Below, piece by piece: positions 12,133 through 24,849 of a stretch of 64,000 nucleotides of DNA. How positions within the stretch are numbered: position 1 is the stretch's first letter; every line of letters starts with the position of its first letter. The stretch is taken from NCBI GenBank assembly GCA_023375675.1, contig JALQBC010000008.1:868001-932000 (forward strand), in the 5' to 3' direction. Origin of the DNA: Cytospora piceicola. Lineage: Eukaryota > Ascomycota > Sordariomycetes > Diaporthales > Cytosporaceae. The translations under genes and the position numbers were made by a program. The notes under the pieces are model-generated. The model was given only the letters and a program-made list of their open reading frames with translations. It was not told the origin of the DNA and ran no database searches.

Positions 12133-14524
12133 GTTGTGAGAAAGGATTGTGATTATGGAAATACAAGTATCAGACAAGAAAGGAAGTAAAGGAGTGGATG
12201 CAGATCAACCGTCCAGATATCGTCCGTGTTCAATTTCCAGAAGCCATCAAGTGTCAATCAGACCTGTTCTCGGATAGAAGAGGACAGAGCCACAGTTTTA
12301 TAGGTGCTTGGAAATTATGTAACAGATGGAGTCGATGTCAGCCTGCTATTCGAACCACAAATCAATCTTACGATTTGATGGTAGGGACTCTATTGCGGAT
12401 GCATGCATGACACTGATTCTCAGTCAAAAGTGGCATCGTGCTCGTGAGATTGACCAGGGCTCCCATGACAGCCCGGGATATTCTCTGGTCAATATCGTGG
12501 GCGGAGAAACCTTTTCTCTCCATATGTTTCAAATAAGACGCCCGCACAATTTATTTCTTACGAGATCCACAATAGGCGTGTTTGCAGGCGCCAGGGTCTT
12601 CTTGACCGTTACATACAAAGTGTCTTTGTTGAATGGTAGGATATATTCTGTCACTTTCCCCATCTTATATTTACTCATCGATATAATTATGCAAAGTGGA
12701 CAGATGATAGATATCAATCAAGTAAATCACCATGCAAATCGCATGCACGCATAATTACGTAGTGCTTCCTTTTTACACTAGATCTACTTGACAGGCCTGG
12801 CAAGTCAAAGTCAATAAGTGGATCGGGAATTTCAGGAGATGCAACGGACAATACCGCTTTCAGTGGGGCTAAAGGATTGTCTGTATGTACAGTACAGTCT
12901 GCACCGAACTTTATATCAACGACCGACCGACCAGATCTCAATAACCATCTCCCTCAATACCCTAGGGTACCCACCCGTCCCCGTAGGTATGGACCCTCGA
13001 TTTTGATCATTCTAGTAGAAACACTACGGTCCACTATAACTACCATCTGGTTTGTAAAACCCGGTAGAGATCAGGTTCTTGACCTGGAAAAAACCTGTCG
13101 ACTAGTTTCCTTCATGGTAGACCTTCGGACCCTACAGCCTCCCGAACCTCATAAACGGCAATGTGGCCTATCCATACAAGACATGGCGAAAGCTATATGT
13201 ACAGGTCGACAAATCTAAAAGTAAGTGACATTTTCTCCTTCTCCATGTCCACTATCAATAAACGGATATTTCTCGACTTTATCTTTGCAAGTTCCAACTA
13301 AAGTACGGATAAACCCACGTCGGTCTTGAAGACTGTCTTATAACCGCTCCAATGTATTATCATATCTTACTCCAATCTTTCGACTATACCGGATCTAGAA
13401 CACTGAAGGCAAATCTGAGTTGGACTGAAATTGCGTCTCTTTGAGGAGATGTGGGTTGAGAAGCGGGTATAGGGTGTACTGACAGAAGGATGTATTTGGG
13501 TTCCGTCAGTAACGACATGGAAATAGTGGCGCAGAATTTGGCCCTTGTAAAACAGACAAAACATGTGAAGTGACGATCGAGGCAGCGAAAAAGGGGCCAA
13601 AACTCTTAACATCATGGCATATATCTCGATTGCCTAATTAGGCGATCCCACCCTAGGCATGGGTATCCGCCCGAGGGCACATGCTGCACAGGCTCGTATG
13701 CGTCCTTTCTATTTTTGCAGCGTGCCTTCCCATAATCTAGGTTGAGCAATTCATCGCCAATTAGTCAGTTGAAAGGAACAACTAACACGTACAACCTACT
13801 TAGGTACTATTGCTACAACCAGGCTCTGTAAGCCCTTTAACTTCTCAGACAAGTAGAAGCCGCAGGAGCGGCCTATGCTTCCCAAGCACTTGAGTTCTAC
13901 CAGCGGTACCTGGTGCTGAAGTTCCCTCGATGGTGGTTGCATCTGTTGGTACCTTTGGAACACCTAAATAGATGGAATGTAACGTCCTTTGTTGGCTGTA
14001 GGAGCCATATTAAAGTCATCAAGTGTGTGTGTCGTGTAGCTTAATTTCGAAGGCTACAGATGGTACAAAGAAGCCTACTTATAGTAGGAAACCCTAACCC
14101 CCTGTGGTGGCCACCGCATTAGCACCCGGGCAACAATGCGGTGGGATTGTGATGGAAAGATGCAAACTCCCACCATAAGTAAGAGACAAGCCATAATACC
14201 TACCTAGGTACCTACCGAGGTACTTAGCCATTTTTGTAGTGACTGCCCAGATGCCCAGGTGGCTTTTCCGATGTTCCTGCTGCTGTTGACATTTCAGACG
14301 CAGGGGGCCCACAAGGCTGTAAAACCAGGGATGCTGCGACTCATGGCAGTCGCAGCCTCGTCTCAGTTACCGATACGAGCTTAGCTTAGAAGCTTGGACC
14401 GTCTCTCACCTCTCTTCCACCTCCAGACTTCAGTTTACAGTTGATTTAGATCGCCCGACAACCTTGAGAGCAAACTGGATCAACCCATCATCCTTCCATC
14501 TTCCCCACCCAGATATTATGCAAG
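12133..14524. other. Intergenic, no supported gene
   Basis: About 2.4 kb between two divergently transcribed genes, so it should hold both promoters. No frame shows a domain. Palindromic TACC/GGTA motifs occur near 12,958 (TACCCTAGGGTACCCA) and 14,201-14,225 (TACCTACCTAGGTACCTACC). CT-rich DNA at 14,400-14,520, just before the 2EXR gene, resembles a fungal core promoter. Confidence 0.5.
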
Positions 14525-15586
14525 ATGGTCGCAGCTATTGCGTGGTCGCTTGCTTTGGCCATGATGGCCCTCACAGCATTCAGCAGATCATCCATACGTC
14601 CGCAGGTAAGATCTTCCTCGCTGGACTTTCCAAACGCTTACAGCTTGTCAAGTAAAGTCAATACTTACTCTCCTAGCATCAACAGGAATGCAAGACATCA
14701 CATGAGGATAGAAAAGCACCCCAGCAAGAAAATGAAGCCCAATTGGTAAGCAGCTTCGTCCAAGGCATCCATTGTTCAAGATGAACCTTCCTTACGATAC
14801 TTCCAGGCGGCCCTAAACTTCGAGCCCGCGGGGCCATTTCCCTTCTTGAAGCTTCCCCCAGAGATCCGCAATATGATATACCGGCTCATTCTTGTCGACG
14901 TCGATTACGAAGGACAACACAGACCTTGGTTTCCTGCATTCCGACAGCCAACAGTCACCCAGGTGAATCGACAGATCCGCAAAGACACACTGCCCATGTT
15001 CTACGCCAACAACATGTTCAAACTCCGAGTTCCCTCGCCCCATCACAGCTTCGACCTCGATCATGCCAAAGAGGAACAGCGGTGGATGAGATTCGTCCGC
15101 GGCCTGAAGCTGGTTGCTGCGTGCGGATATCTGCCCATCGTCCGTCACCTGACTATCACGTATACAGATCGGGGATTGGAAAGAGATCAGAACCTGGGTC
15201 CCTTCAGCATTGACACAGGAATGAACATCATCATCGAATGCTTCCGTGCTGAGTATAAGACGCCGAACTTCGAGGAACTTGCCCGGAAAATGGGTATAAG
15301 TAAGGAGAGGTTCAAGGCCAACTGGGATTTGATGATGGGTATCAGAGTCGGAAACGACGACACGGACTGGAAGGACTGTGACGCGGTCGACGAGGCGCTG
15401 CAAATTGCGATTGATCAATTCACGGCCAAACTCGAGGACAGAGGTTACCTTCGTGCGGCAGATACGGTCCGACGTATGACGGTCGGCAGACTAGTGGAAG
15501 CTCTGCATGCATTGCTTCAAGGGCAGGGATCGGTGATGAGATACATGGTTTTTAGTGCGGCTGATCGCAGGATTTACGTGGACTGA
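14525..15586 (+). CDS. 2EXR-domain (F-box-like) protein
   Basis: Three exons join in phase 0: 14,525-14,605, 14,677-14,745 and 14,807-15,586, with introns of 71 and 61 nt (donors GTAAGA and GTAAGC, acceptors CTAG and CCAG), giving 309 residues. The domain starts with FPFLKLPPEIRNMIYRLIL, the signature of the fungal 2EXR family, which resembles an F-box, followed by PTVTQVNRQIRKDTLPMFY, the second conserved block. Such proteins are abundant in Pezizomycotina and are thought to act in protein-protein contacts; no substrate is known. The first exon encodes a hydrophobic stretch (MVAAIAWSLALAMMALTAF), odd for this family. Exon 2 is Gln/Lys-rich. The true start could be internal, but continuous frame across both introns favours the model given. 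The gap to 15,973 holds nothing I recognise. Confidence 0.8.
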
Positions 15587-15973
15587 CTGGTGTGGAAGGT
15601 GTTAAGGTCGTAGAAAGAGGAGGTGGCCATTGGACTTGACACACGGCTGTAGTTCTTGGATTGCCTTCTTCAATAAGTGTGATCCCGAGCATGCTCAGAA
15701 AGCCTGTATTTAGGAATGAATATATAATTCTGTGCGGTCAAAACAAAGTCCCATATCCTTTATGATCCAGATCCAACGAAGTACGTAACCCACTTTGGGT
15801 TCAATGATTGTGAATCGTCACTTTGCTTTCAAAAATGAGTTCAAAATTCCAGCGCTAGACGAGCAACTTTGATGCGCTATGAGCTACCGCGACATTGATC
15901 CAAAAAATGTTAGGACCGTTTCCTTGTGTTGTATCAATTTGGAGAGAGCGTTGATGCATCCGACATCTGGAGT

Positions 15974-16909
15974 CTACTTGCCTCCAACCCACCACTCAAC
16001 AACCTTTGTGAAGGCTTCCCCAGCCGCCTTCACTTCGGAGCCTTCTCTCGCGACCCAAGCTACTCTCAAGTCCGGACGGAGAAGGATCGCTGCAACTCCG
16101 TTCCACTTTGGACTTGTAGGTTTGAGCAACCCTCCAAGTGTTCTGACCTTGCCGAAACCACCGCCCAGCTGAAAAGCCTGTTCGAGGCTGTGGTGCTGTT
16201 CCACCGCGAAGCCCGAACCCTCAATGAAAGCAACTACGAACATATTATTCTTAATCGCTTCGAGTATTCCGTTGAAGCTTTCGTCCGAGACATGAGTCAA
16301 TCGAGTTCCTACGAGATCATCGACCTGTCCCAGACCTGCACACGCGACATGGTAAGGCTCAACCGGATCCGCGAACCCGCACACACGGCGAGCCCACAGT
16401 TTGTTCAACGCCGGTTCATCGAGGGCCTCCGCCATGAAGTCGGCAACGGCCTTGTCCCTTTCGGTCATTACCCACAGGCTAACAGTCTGCATTCGGACGT
16501 TGTGTTCCACCGCCCTGACCGCCGCTAATCGTTCCTCAGTGTAGCTATCAAGAACACGCTCGACGACCTCGCGGTCTGTCCCGGTCTTCCCCGTGATCAC
16601 CAACGCAAGCTTCCACGCCAGGTTGGTCGCGTCCAGCAGCCCCGTGTTCAAGCCCTGGCCTCCAGCCGGGAACAACTGGTGCGCAGCATCACCCGCGAGG
16701 AAGACACGACCCGACCTGAAGCTGTCCGCGCACCGCATCCCATCGCCCACCACGGACGTCCAGATGAGGTCGCGAAAGTTGTAGTGCGAGCCGAAGTTGC
16801 GGACCGCCCACTCCCGGATGGAGTCCAGGTCCGGGGGAAGCGGGCGCTGGCCGGCGACGAGCTTGGAGGCCGGGATCTTGCCCACCTCGATAACGTGAGG
16901 CGATAATTT
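15974..16909 (-). pseudogene. C-terminal half of split FAD monooxygenase (PHBH type)
   Basis: About 303 codons, open from VGKIPASKLVAGQ to a stop at 15,974-15,976. It carries the GD motif RVFLAGDAAHQLFPAGGQG about 60 residues in, which binds the FAD ribityl chain, then the LDATNLAWKLALV helix and a C-terminal thioredoxin-like region, as in phenol-hydroxylase/PHBH-type aromatic hydroxylases (FAD_binding_3). The N-terminal FAD fold is missing here and lies 34 kb away at 50,762-51,466 on the same strand. There are no stops or frameshifts, so the half was intact until recently. The frame meets AT-rich foreign DNA about 25 nt before GTG-GGC. A possible acceptor (CGAG) directly precedes that GTG, so the break may lie in a small intron. 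Confidence 0.9.
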
Positions 16910-17112
16910 CCGATTTTAGCAGGTTTCGGCTCCTAAGACATTGTCTTATATATGTTTCTAAAGTACATTTTCGAGTATAATACATGTTTCTAGAGTGTAT
17001 TTTCGAGTATAATATATATTTCTAGAGTGCATTTTCGAGTATAATACATATTTCTAAAGTGTATTTTCGAGTATAATATATGTTTCTAGAGTGTATCTCG
17101 AGGTTAAAACCT
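16910..17112 (+). repeat. Left terminal region with five 32-bp subterminal repeats
   Basis: An outer block (GCAGGTTTCGGCTCCTAAG near 16,919) is followed by units of the form TGTTTCTAAAGTACATTTTC-GAGTATAATACA. Units start at about 16,953, 16,985, 17,017, 17,049 and 17,081, an exact 32-bp spacing, and then fade into GAGGTTAAAACC-type copies. The same units occur inverted at 50,575-50,755. Arrays of this kind usually bind the transposase or recombinase of the element. Confidence 0.85.
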
Positions 17113-17479
17113 GTTTTTAAAGTAATTTCGATATCTACCTTAGAATAGGTTTTTAAAGTATATATATCTCGAGTATTTTCGAGGTAAAACCTTTTATTTA
17201 GCCCCTTCCTTTTAAGACTAAAACCGTTTTTATAAGGGTTAAGGGTTTTATAGCCTATATAGCCTTAACGCCTACCTCGGCGGTCGAACCTGTTTTAAGG
17301 TTCTGTTAAATAGTATACCTATATTAAAACCTTTAGCTATATAAACTTACTTCTTTACCTCTTTATCTTTAATTCTATTTTTCTTTTTTATAATTAACTT
17401 TTTTAACCTTTTAGCTGTTAGCTTATATTAATAAGTACTAACTTAAAATTAAAGGTTAAAACTATAAAGTAAATCTAAA

Positions 17480-20400
17480 AGCTAGATTAAAAATACTACT
17501 TAAAAAAAAGAAGGCTAAAGTAAAGCTAAAGGCCCCGGTTAAGCTAAAGGCCTCGGCTAAACTAAAGGCCCCGGCCGAGCCTTTTACCCCGTCTTACCGT
17601 TTAAGCAAGAAAAGGCTAAGTAGTACTACCGTTTTAAATAGCGATAATAAATAGCCCGGACTTAGTATACCTGCTAATATTATATCTAATAATATATATA
17701 AGGCTTAAAAAACCGAAGCTATTAATATTATTATAATCTAGTTTCTATAAGACTATTTTAAACTAAACCGGGACTTAAAAATACTACTTATTCTCCCGGA
17801 TTTAAAATAATTCCCGGAAGTTATCGATAAAGTAACGTTTAAAGCTATCGTTAATACCTTAAGTATATCGTAGAAGTATAGGCTTCTTATAAATTTCGGA
17901 TTTTTACCTATATATAAAATCTATACTAAAAAGGATAAAAGTAACCGCTTAGTTTTAAATTAATAAAACCCGGTATTAAACGCTTTTATTTTCCGGGAAA
18001 AGTAGCTTCGAAGTCTTTTTAAAAATAAAGTAAAGAATAACTTTAACTTTATTAACTGTAAGTACGATAAAGTTATATTATTCTATTTACTTATAGCTAT
18101 TAAAAAAAGTACGGAAATCGTCGGCGAGATCTTTAGCTTTAATAAGGTAAAATATATATATATATACTAGACTTATATCGGTAAGTAAACGACCTCTTTC
18201 TTTTATATCCGGTTAATATTAAATAATACCGACAGACCTTAATAATTTTAATACTATTTAGTATTAACAGACTTTAATAATCTTATATTATTTAATACTA
18301 ATAATTTAAATAACTTAATACTATTTAATACTAACAGACCTCGATAATCTTAATACTATTTAATACTAATAAGACTTAAATAAACTTAATACTATTTAGT
18401 ATTAACAGACCTTAATAAACTTAATACTATTTAATACTAACAGACCTCGATAATTTTAACACTATTTAATACTAACTACCTATAAATAATACTAATAACC
18501 TTATAGCGTATACGTTCTACGGCCCTTTAATTAAAGCTAAACTATATAAGTTTTAATTATACTTATATACTTTAGCAGATATATATAGATAATATATCGA
18601 ATTAGTCGAAGGGTTTTAAAACCTTAGCTTAAAACGGATTTATAAGTCGGTACTTAGTAACCTAAAATAGCCGGTTCGTCTAATTAAAAATAATAACGTC
18701 GGAATACCTTAACTTAAGAAGATTAATATAAACGTAATTATAAATATAGCAATCTTATAGTATTTTATTTATTACCTTATAAGTATTTACTTAGATATAA
18801 AAGGTATTAGGCGGTATAAACGTTATAAACCGAGTAAGGAATTTCTATAAAGCTTTTCGTATAATAACTTATTTCGTAACTTTATATTATATTTAGTATA
18901 TATCCGATAGTAGTATACCTTCGAGTTTACTACTATTAAAAAGTCTAGTAGGTTAAACTCGAATAAAAAGCCTTCCGGTAATAAGAATACTATCTAGACT
19001 TATATATATACTACTATTATATAATATAGATAATTTATAGGCGATAACGTTAAAAGTATTTTAAATAATACGGCTTTTTAGTCGGTTATAAATATATCTA
19101 TAGTATTTCGCTAACTATACGACGAAATAAAAGACGTCTTTATCAAGGCTTTAAAAGGCGTTTACTAAAACCTTTAACGTTATATAGAATTCTTAGCTAA
19201 AGCGTTCTAGTATAGCCGGCTAAACCGTAGCTATATAAAAAGCTACTAATAAAACTATAAAGCCGAAGTCTTCGACGTTATAGCTAATATTCCCTTTATA
19301 AACTATTAAATAGTATTAGCTGTAATCGAAGAGATTTATACTTAAGGTTTTTTAAAAAAGCTATACGTTATATCTATTTAAAACGAGGATATTTTTTAAA
19401 ACTTTAGAATCTTACTGCTCGAGATCTTTAATATCGAGTAGTATATCGCCGGCCTCGATATAAACGCTGCCGTACTTACTATAAATATTAAAAAAAATAA
19501 TAAAAAGGTCGACGAAAATAGTAGTAGCGCCTTTATATAGGACAAGTATTAAAATAAACTAAAATAATATTACGTAATATTAAGTCTTTTACCCTCTCGA
19601 CTTTCGATTAATATCGATTTTATAACTATATTTAATAAACTTAATATATACGATAAAAAGGCCGAAGACGATATTAAGTATTAAAACCTTTACGTAAACC
19701 GGCGAAATAGTAAAGATAGAAAGCCTTTAAACCTATACGGTATTAAACTTAAAGAGTTTTAGGTTATCGGTAAGCCTTATTTCTTAGTTAATACTTATTA
19801 ATACTAATATTAATGCTTTCTGTATCTTTTAATATTAACTTACTTTAATATAGTTTATATACTAACTAACTAATTAAATATATACTACTTATAACTTATA
19901 GTAAATAACGCGATATATAACGTTTTACTTATTAATAAGGTCGGTATAGGTAAAACCTTTATTTTTTTAATAAAACGTAAGGTAGCTATTAATAACTGCT
20001 TAGCCGTTTTAGCTAAGCTAAACCTTACTAAAAATAAAGATACCGGAAGGTATATAAAGTTATATATACCTACGATACTTATACTATCTGCTATTATTAT
20101 CGAGTAATACTTCGACGAGATTTACCGGTTCTTTCTATTAAAAACCTTTTATATCCGGTTTTACTATAGTTTAAAAAGTAATACTAGCTATAACCCCGGT
20201 TTTTAGCAGGCTATAATAATAACCGACTAACTTTATATCGAAATAAAGCTTACCGTTTAAAAGAAAAATACCTCGAAAATAAGATTTAAGCTTTAAGGTT
20301 AATACTAAATAATATTAACATCCTCTTTCTTATCGGTACTATTTAATACTAACTGCTTTAATTAACTATTAACGGTTAAATATAAAACAGAATATATATA

Positions 20401-23310
20401 AAATCTAGCTTTTCTTTTACTTTACTTCGGTATTCCGGATATTAAAAAAGACTTAAGGCTTTAGCTTTATTAAAAAGAAAAGTAATTTATTATTCGACTA
20501 TAGCTTATAAAAACACGATATATAAAACTTAGTCCGAGAGTTTAACGAAAAGAAGATAGTTTATATTTATAAAATAGTATCGAACGTATATAAAAACAAG
20601 TCTTTTTAATATAAAACGAATATAGTATAAAAACTAGACTTACCTCTCGATAAAAAGAAGGCAGACTTTAAGTTTTATACTTTAAAAGACCGAAAAGCCT
20701 ATAACGCCGACTGTATTAATAATAATATTAATAATAAGCTACCCGAGTAAAATAACTAAGTTAATAATAATAGTATAAAAGCTAAACATTAAGTTAATTT
20801 ACTTAACGAAAAGCTTAAAATCCTTATTAATATCTATAATAAACTACTTTCCGTATAGATAGATACCGGTAAGCTTTTAATATTTATAAACGAAAAGATA
20901 AAAAAGAATAAATTTATAATACTTAAGTTTTTTAACTATTATTAAATAATATAATTCCTGCTTAAGTTCTACTTTTAGTATATTATCTTCGATAAGTATT
21001 AAACAGTATAAAACCTTTATACCGGATAGTTTCGGCTTATACGTATAGTAATTTATATAGCTTATTAGCTAAACTACGAGAATAAAAAGACTAGCTTAGC
21101 CTTTTTAGTTATAGTATCTGTTACGTCTATTATTAATAAAATTATAAACTACTACGGTTTTACCTTTCTGTTTTAATAGAATATAGACTTAAATAACGTA
21201 GCTTTTTTTAAAAAAGAGTTTATAATAGATATTAAAGATAACGTTTTAAAGTTCTTACCGAAGGCTATATCTTAAGAACGGAAAGCGACGTTTACTTATA
21301 TATATACGTATTATAGTTAGTAGTAATAAACGCTATCTCTCGGCTTATAAGGTATACGGAATATCGGCGAAGATTATAACGGCCGAGATATTGTAAAAGC
21401 GATACTTTAGTATATCGGAATACGTTAAAAGATAAATACAATTACCTACCTTTTTAAATATACTAATAGTAAGCCTTAATTAGTCTACCTTTATAACGAT
21501 ATCCTTTTATATATAGTAGAAATATATAAGCTAAAATACAGAATTAATAAGTACTTTATAAACGATTATATAAATAATTATTTTTAAGACTTTATATTAA
21601 GTAATAATAACGCCGGCGTAATTAAAAATAAGATCGAACTGCTTTTAAAAAAAAGCTAGGTTAAGGTAGCTATCGATAATAGCGAAAAGGTAACGCTTTA
21701 CTTAAACGCCGGTATCCTCTATATACTAATAATTATATCGATAGATATATTTAGTTATAACGTTATATTAAGTAGGGACGTTATAAGGAATATACCGGAA
21801 GAGGTTATCGTAAACGATTTTATCGAGTTTGGAATTTAGCTAGTTCGGGTAAGAGGCGGTAAAAAAAAGAAAAAGAATACCCGACAGGCTATTAAAAAAA
21901 TAGCTAACTAAAGCGATAGCTCGATCTCTTTTAACGTAAAGTATATAGACGTTATCTTTTATAGTACTAGGGATTTAAGCCTGTTATACCTTTAACTTTT
22001 TATATATAGATTTAACCTATATAACTTTATCTTTACCGAACAGAAAGCCGTCTTTAGTTATATTATCTATAAGTCGTTAATTAACTACCGTATATTAAAG
22101 CTAATCGTTAAACAAGCTGTTAAGTAGGAAAAGACTTTAGTTATAGTTATTACTTTTTAAAAGTAACTATAAGTATAACTCCTTTTCTTATTAATATTAT
22201 TTAATACCGATAACCTTTAATTTTATTTATATTATTTAATACTAATAACCTTTTCTCCGGTTAATACTATTTAATGTTAACGGTTTTCTTTTTATTTATA
22301 TTATTTAATATTAATAACTTTTATATTATAAGCTAACTATTTAATAGCCTTTTAGTTACTATTTTAAAAAAGGCCTTTTTATCGGTTTTATCGATCTGCG
22401 TTAGTATAATCTTATTAGAGAAGGCTATATATATTTTTAAGTTTAACGATAATATATCTAATATTAATATTCTAATACTAAACTAGTAGTATAAATCCGC
22501 CGGCTTAAACCTTTACTATTATTATTACTACGGTATTTAAGTTTAGTATCTTTAAAACTTCGATATTACTATATAGTCTTTTAAGCGCCTTATCCGGGTT
22601 AACTAGTATACAAAAGTAACGTAGGTTATATTATAAGTTAACGATACCGTTTACAACTACTTTAAATATAAGGTATATATAAAAGAAGTATAAATATTCG
22701 CTGTCGAGCTTATATTCCCCGACTAGTTAAAGAAGTATATTAAGCTTAAAACTCTTATAATATATAAAGTACTACGTGTTATTTAAAGCTAGCCTTTTAA
22801 CTATTACGTTTAAAATATTTATTACTTTAAGGTTATCGAAGACTTTAACTCGGTAGTTACTTATAATATTACCGAGTTTTATAAGTAGCTTAGGCTATTA
22901 TTATTAAGTATTTTAAAAGAAAAACCCTTCGAGTAAAACTTTTTAAAAAAGCTCGACGATAAGCTAAATACTTTTTTTAAAACGTAACTTACTAATAATA
23001 ACCTTAGCTATAATTTTAGTTAAAAAGTTATAACCGAGCTTTTAGCTATAACGGTCAATAAAGCTAACGAAACTATAAGCTAGGTAAATAGTATACGGAA
23101 GAAGATAGCCGATACGACTTTCGATAATATAAAAAAGAGGAAGGTATCGACGTTAAAGTAAATCTTCGACGGTAATAACCTTACGGCTAAGCGGCGGAAG
23201 TAAAAAGAGGCTAAAAAGGCTAAAAAGGCTAAAAAAGCCGAAAAGGCTAAAAAGGCCGATAAGTTCGAAGAGGCCGATAAGTTCGAAAAAGCTTAAAAGT
23301 TTAGATATTT
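17480..23310 (+). pseudogene. SNF2-family helicase, RIP-degraded
   Basis: A long degraded gene read with TAA/TAG at places expected for CAA, CAG or TGG. Ahead is a Lys/Pro-rich N-terminus (17,500-17,620). The helicase N-lobe has Walker A at 19,940-19,957 (LINKVGIGKTF, where D-to-N fits a TGAT to TAAT change), then a strand and helix matching the SNF2 motif Ia region (YIPTILILSAIIIE, YFDEIYRFF at about 20,080-20,140). The C-lobe near 22,440-22,720 reads SAGLNLYYYYYYGI and then SFKRLIRVN-stop-YTKVT, which are motifs V and VI with the Arg finger. The tail (23,110-23,300) is very Lys/Ala/Glu-rich. Several introns interrupt it, some filled with short repeats. SNF2 helicases remodel chromatin or DNA; this one probably belonged to the element. 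It cannot encode a full protein now. Confidence 0.75.
18225..18475. repeat. ~40-bp tandem repeat with TTAATACTATTTAATACTAA core
   Basis: About seven units that alternate ACAGACCTTAATAAACTTAA with TACTATTTAATACTAA. The core is an imperfect palindrome (TTAATACT / AGTATTAA). The array sits after a GTAAGT at about 18,180 inside the helicase relic, so it is probably an expanded intron. The same core recurs singly near 20,290-20,340, 22,190-22,320 and elsewhere. Confidence 0.75.
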
Positions 23311-23759
23311 AATCTTAATAAAATATAAGTAAAGATATAATTAAGTTAGGTAAACCGAACTTTATACTTTATAAAATAGCTAAACAGATAGTTAAAGATA
23401 AAGGCTTAAAGATTCGATAGTCTTTTATATTTAAGCTTTACTTAATAAATAACCTACTCTTTTAAAACGTTTTTTTAATTAATTAGTACTTATTAGTACT
23501 ATTATTTACTACTCTTTTATATTTATTAGTACTAACTTATTATTTATAATTTATTAGAGATAGGTTTTCGGATTTTTATAACTATTATTTTAAAGTATAC
23601 TAATTAAGTAAATAATTATATTTACGTAACTATAGAATAATATAACCTATACAACTTTAGTCGTCGAGCTAGTAATCGAGATATTACTATTTACAACAGT
23701 TAGCTAACTTATATTATTTTTTTTCTCTATTATTATAGTTTATAATATAGTATTTACCG

Positions 23760-24380
23760 AAACTTTTATAGTATAAAAAGTATATAAAAATAAGTTAGCT
23801 AAGTTAGTTTTAACTAAAGATATTAAAGCCTATATTTTTTAAAAGTATTTCTATAGTAAACTAAACAACGTCGAAAATATTTTAGTTTAGTTTATATATA
23901 TTATATAAAATATATACTTCGGGCTTAGCGGCCTTATATACGCTTTAATAAACCTTAAGCTCGATAAAAAGGAGCGTTACGTTTTAACCTTCGAGGTTCG
24001 AGTAGCGGAAAAAAAGTAAAACGTTTCGAAATAAAAGTGTTTAACAGACGAAAAGGAAAGGCTTATAAAGGTTTCAGACCGTTAGCTCGAAGATAAAGAC
24101 GTTAGCGTATAGAAGAATAAGTAGTATATTTAAAACTAAAAGGTATAAGTCGAAAGTTAAAAATAACATATAAACGAATATATATAGTTTATCTCTTAAG
24201 CCTTTATAAAGGTCGAGTTTTCGAACGTTTAAGCTAAGTAAAATATAAGCGTTATTAAGTAAACTGTTTCGAAAAGTAAAGTAAGGATTTAATAAGTCCG
24301 GGAAGCTATAAAGAATTTAGTTAATATCTTAAGAGGTATAGAAGCTACGAATTAAAGGTAATTATACTTTTTTATTAACT
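23760..24380 (+). pseudogene. Degraded frame, unidentified (Lys/Glu-rich)
   Basis: A frame of about 200 codons with TAA/TAG as the only stops. It begins FTKTFIVQKVYKNKLAKLVL and contains LSGLIYALINLKLDKKERYV, then a strongly charged Lys/Glu/Val stretch. It follows the helicase relic in the same direction. No family recognised. It may be a small accessory gene of the element or an exon of a longer one. Confidence 0.35.
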
Positions 24381-24849
24381 TAACTAAAAACTTATTAAAC
24401 TATAGTATAAAAAGGTAAACGCTTACCAGTAAAAAAGATTTAAAACTTAAATTAAAAGGTAATGTTTTATAAGGTATAAGGTAAGATAGATAATATTACT
24501 ACTTATATTACTACTTAGATAATAAATAGTATAAGATTAATCCTTATAAAGAAATAAGCCTTTAAAATATTTAAGTAACTTATTACTTTTTTCTATTATA
24601 TCTATTATTACTATTAATACTGTTATTATTATTATCGTTTTAATAAATATTAGCGATTATTTTCTTATTATAAAATACTTAATATACCGTTATTATATTA
24701 ATAATAACGTTTATTAGTCTATAAAGTAAAATACTTATCGACTTTACCGAGTTAACTAAACGCTTTAAGTTAGCCGGATTAAGCTTAACCGCTATCTTTT
24801 TAATAGTTTTAAAAAGCTTATAGTCTGTTATAGCTTACCTTTTTAATAT

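Noticed and set aside
21100..21560. VYL-Y-N-DILLYI at about 21,480, resembling the YxDD region of a reverse transcriptase
   Set aside because: The acidic pair is not in the right place, no other reverse-transcriptase motif is nearby, and the stretch lies inside the frame that connects the two SNF2 helicase lobes.
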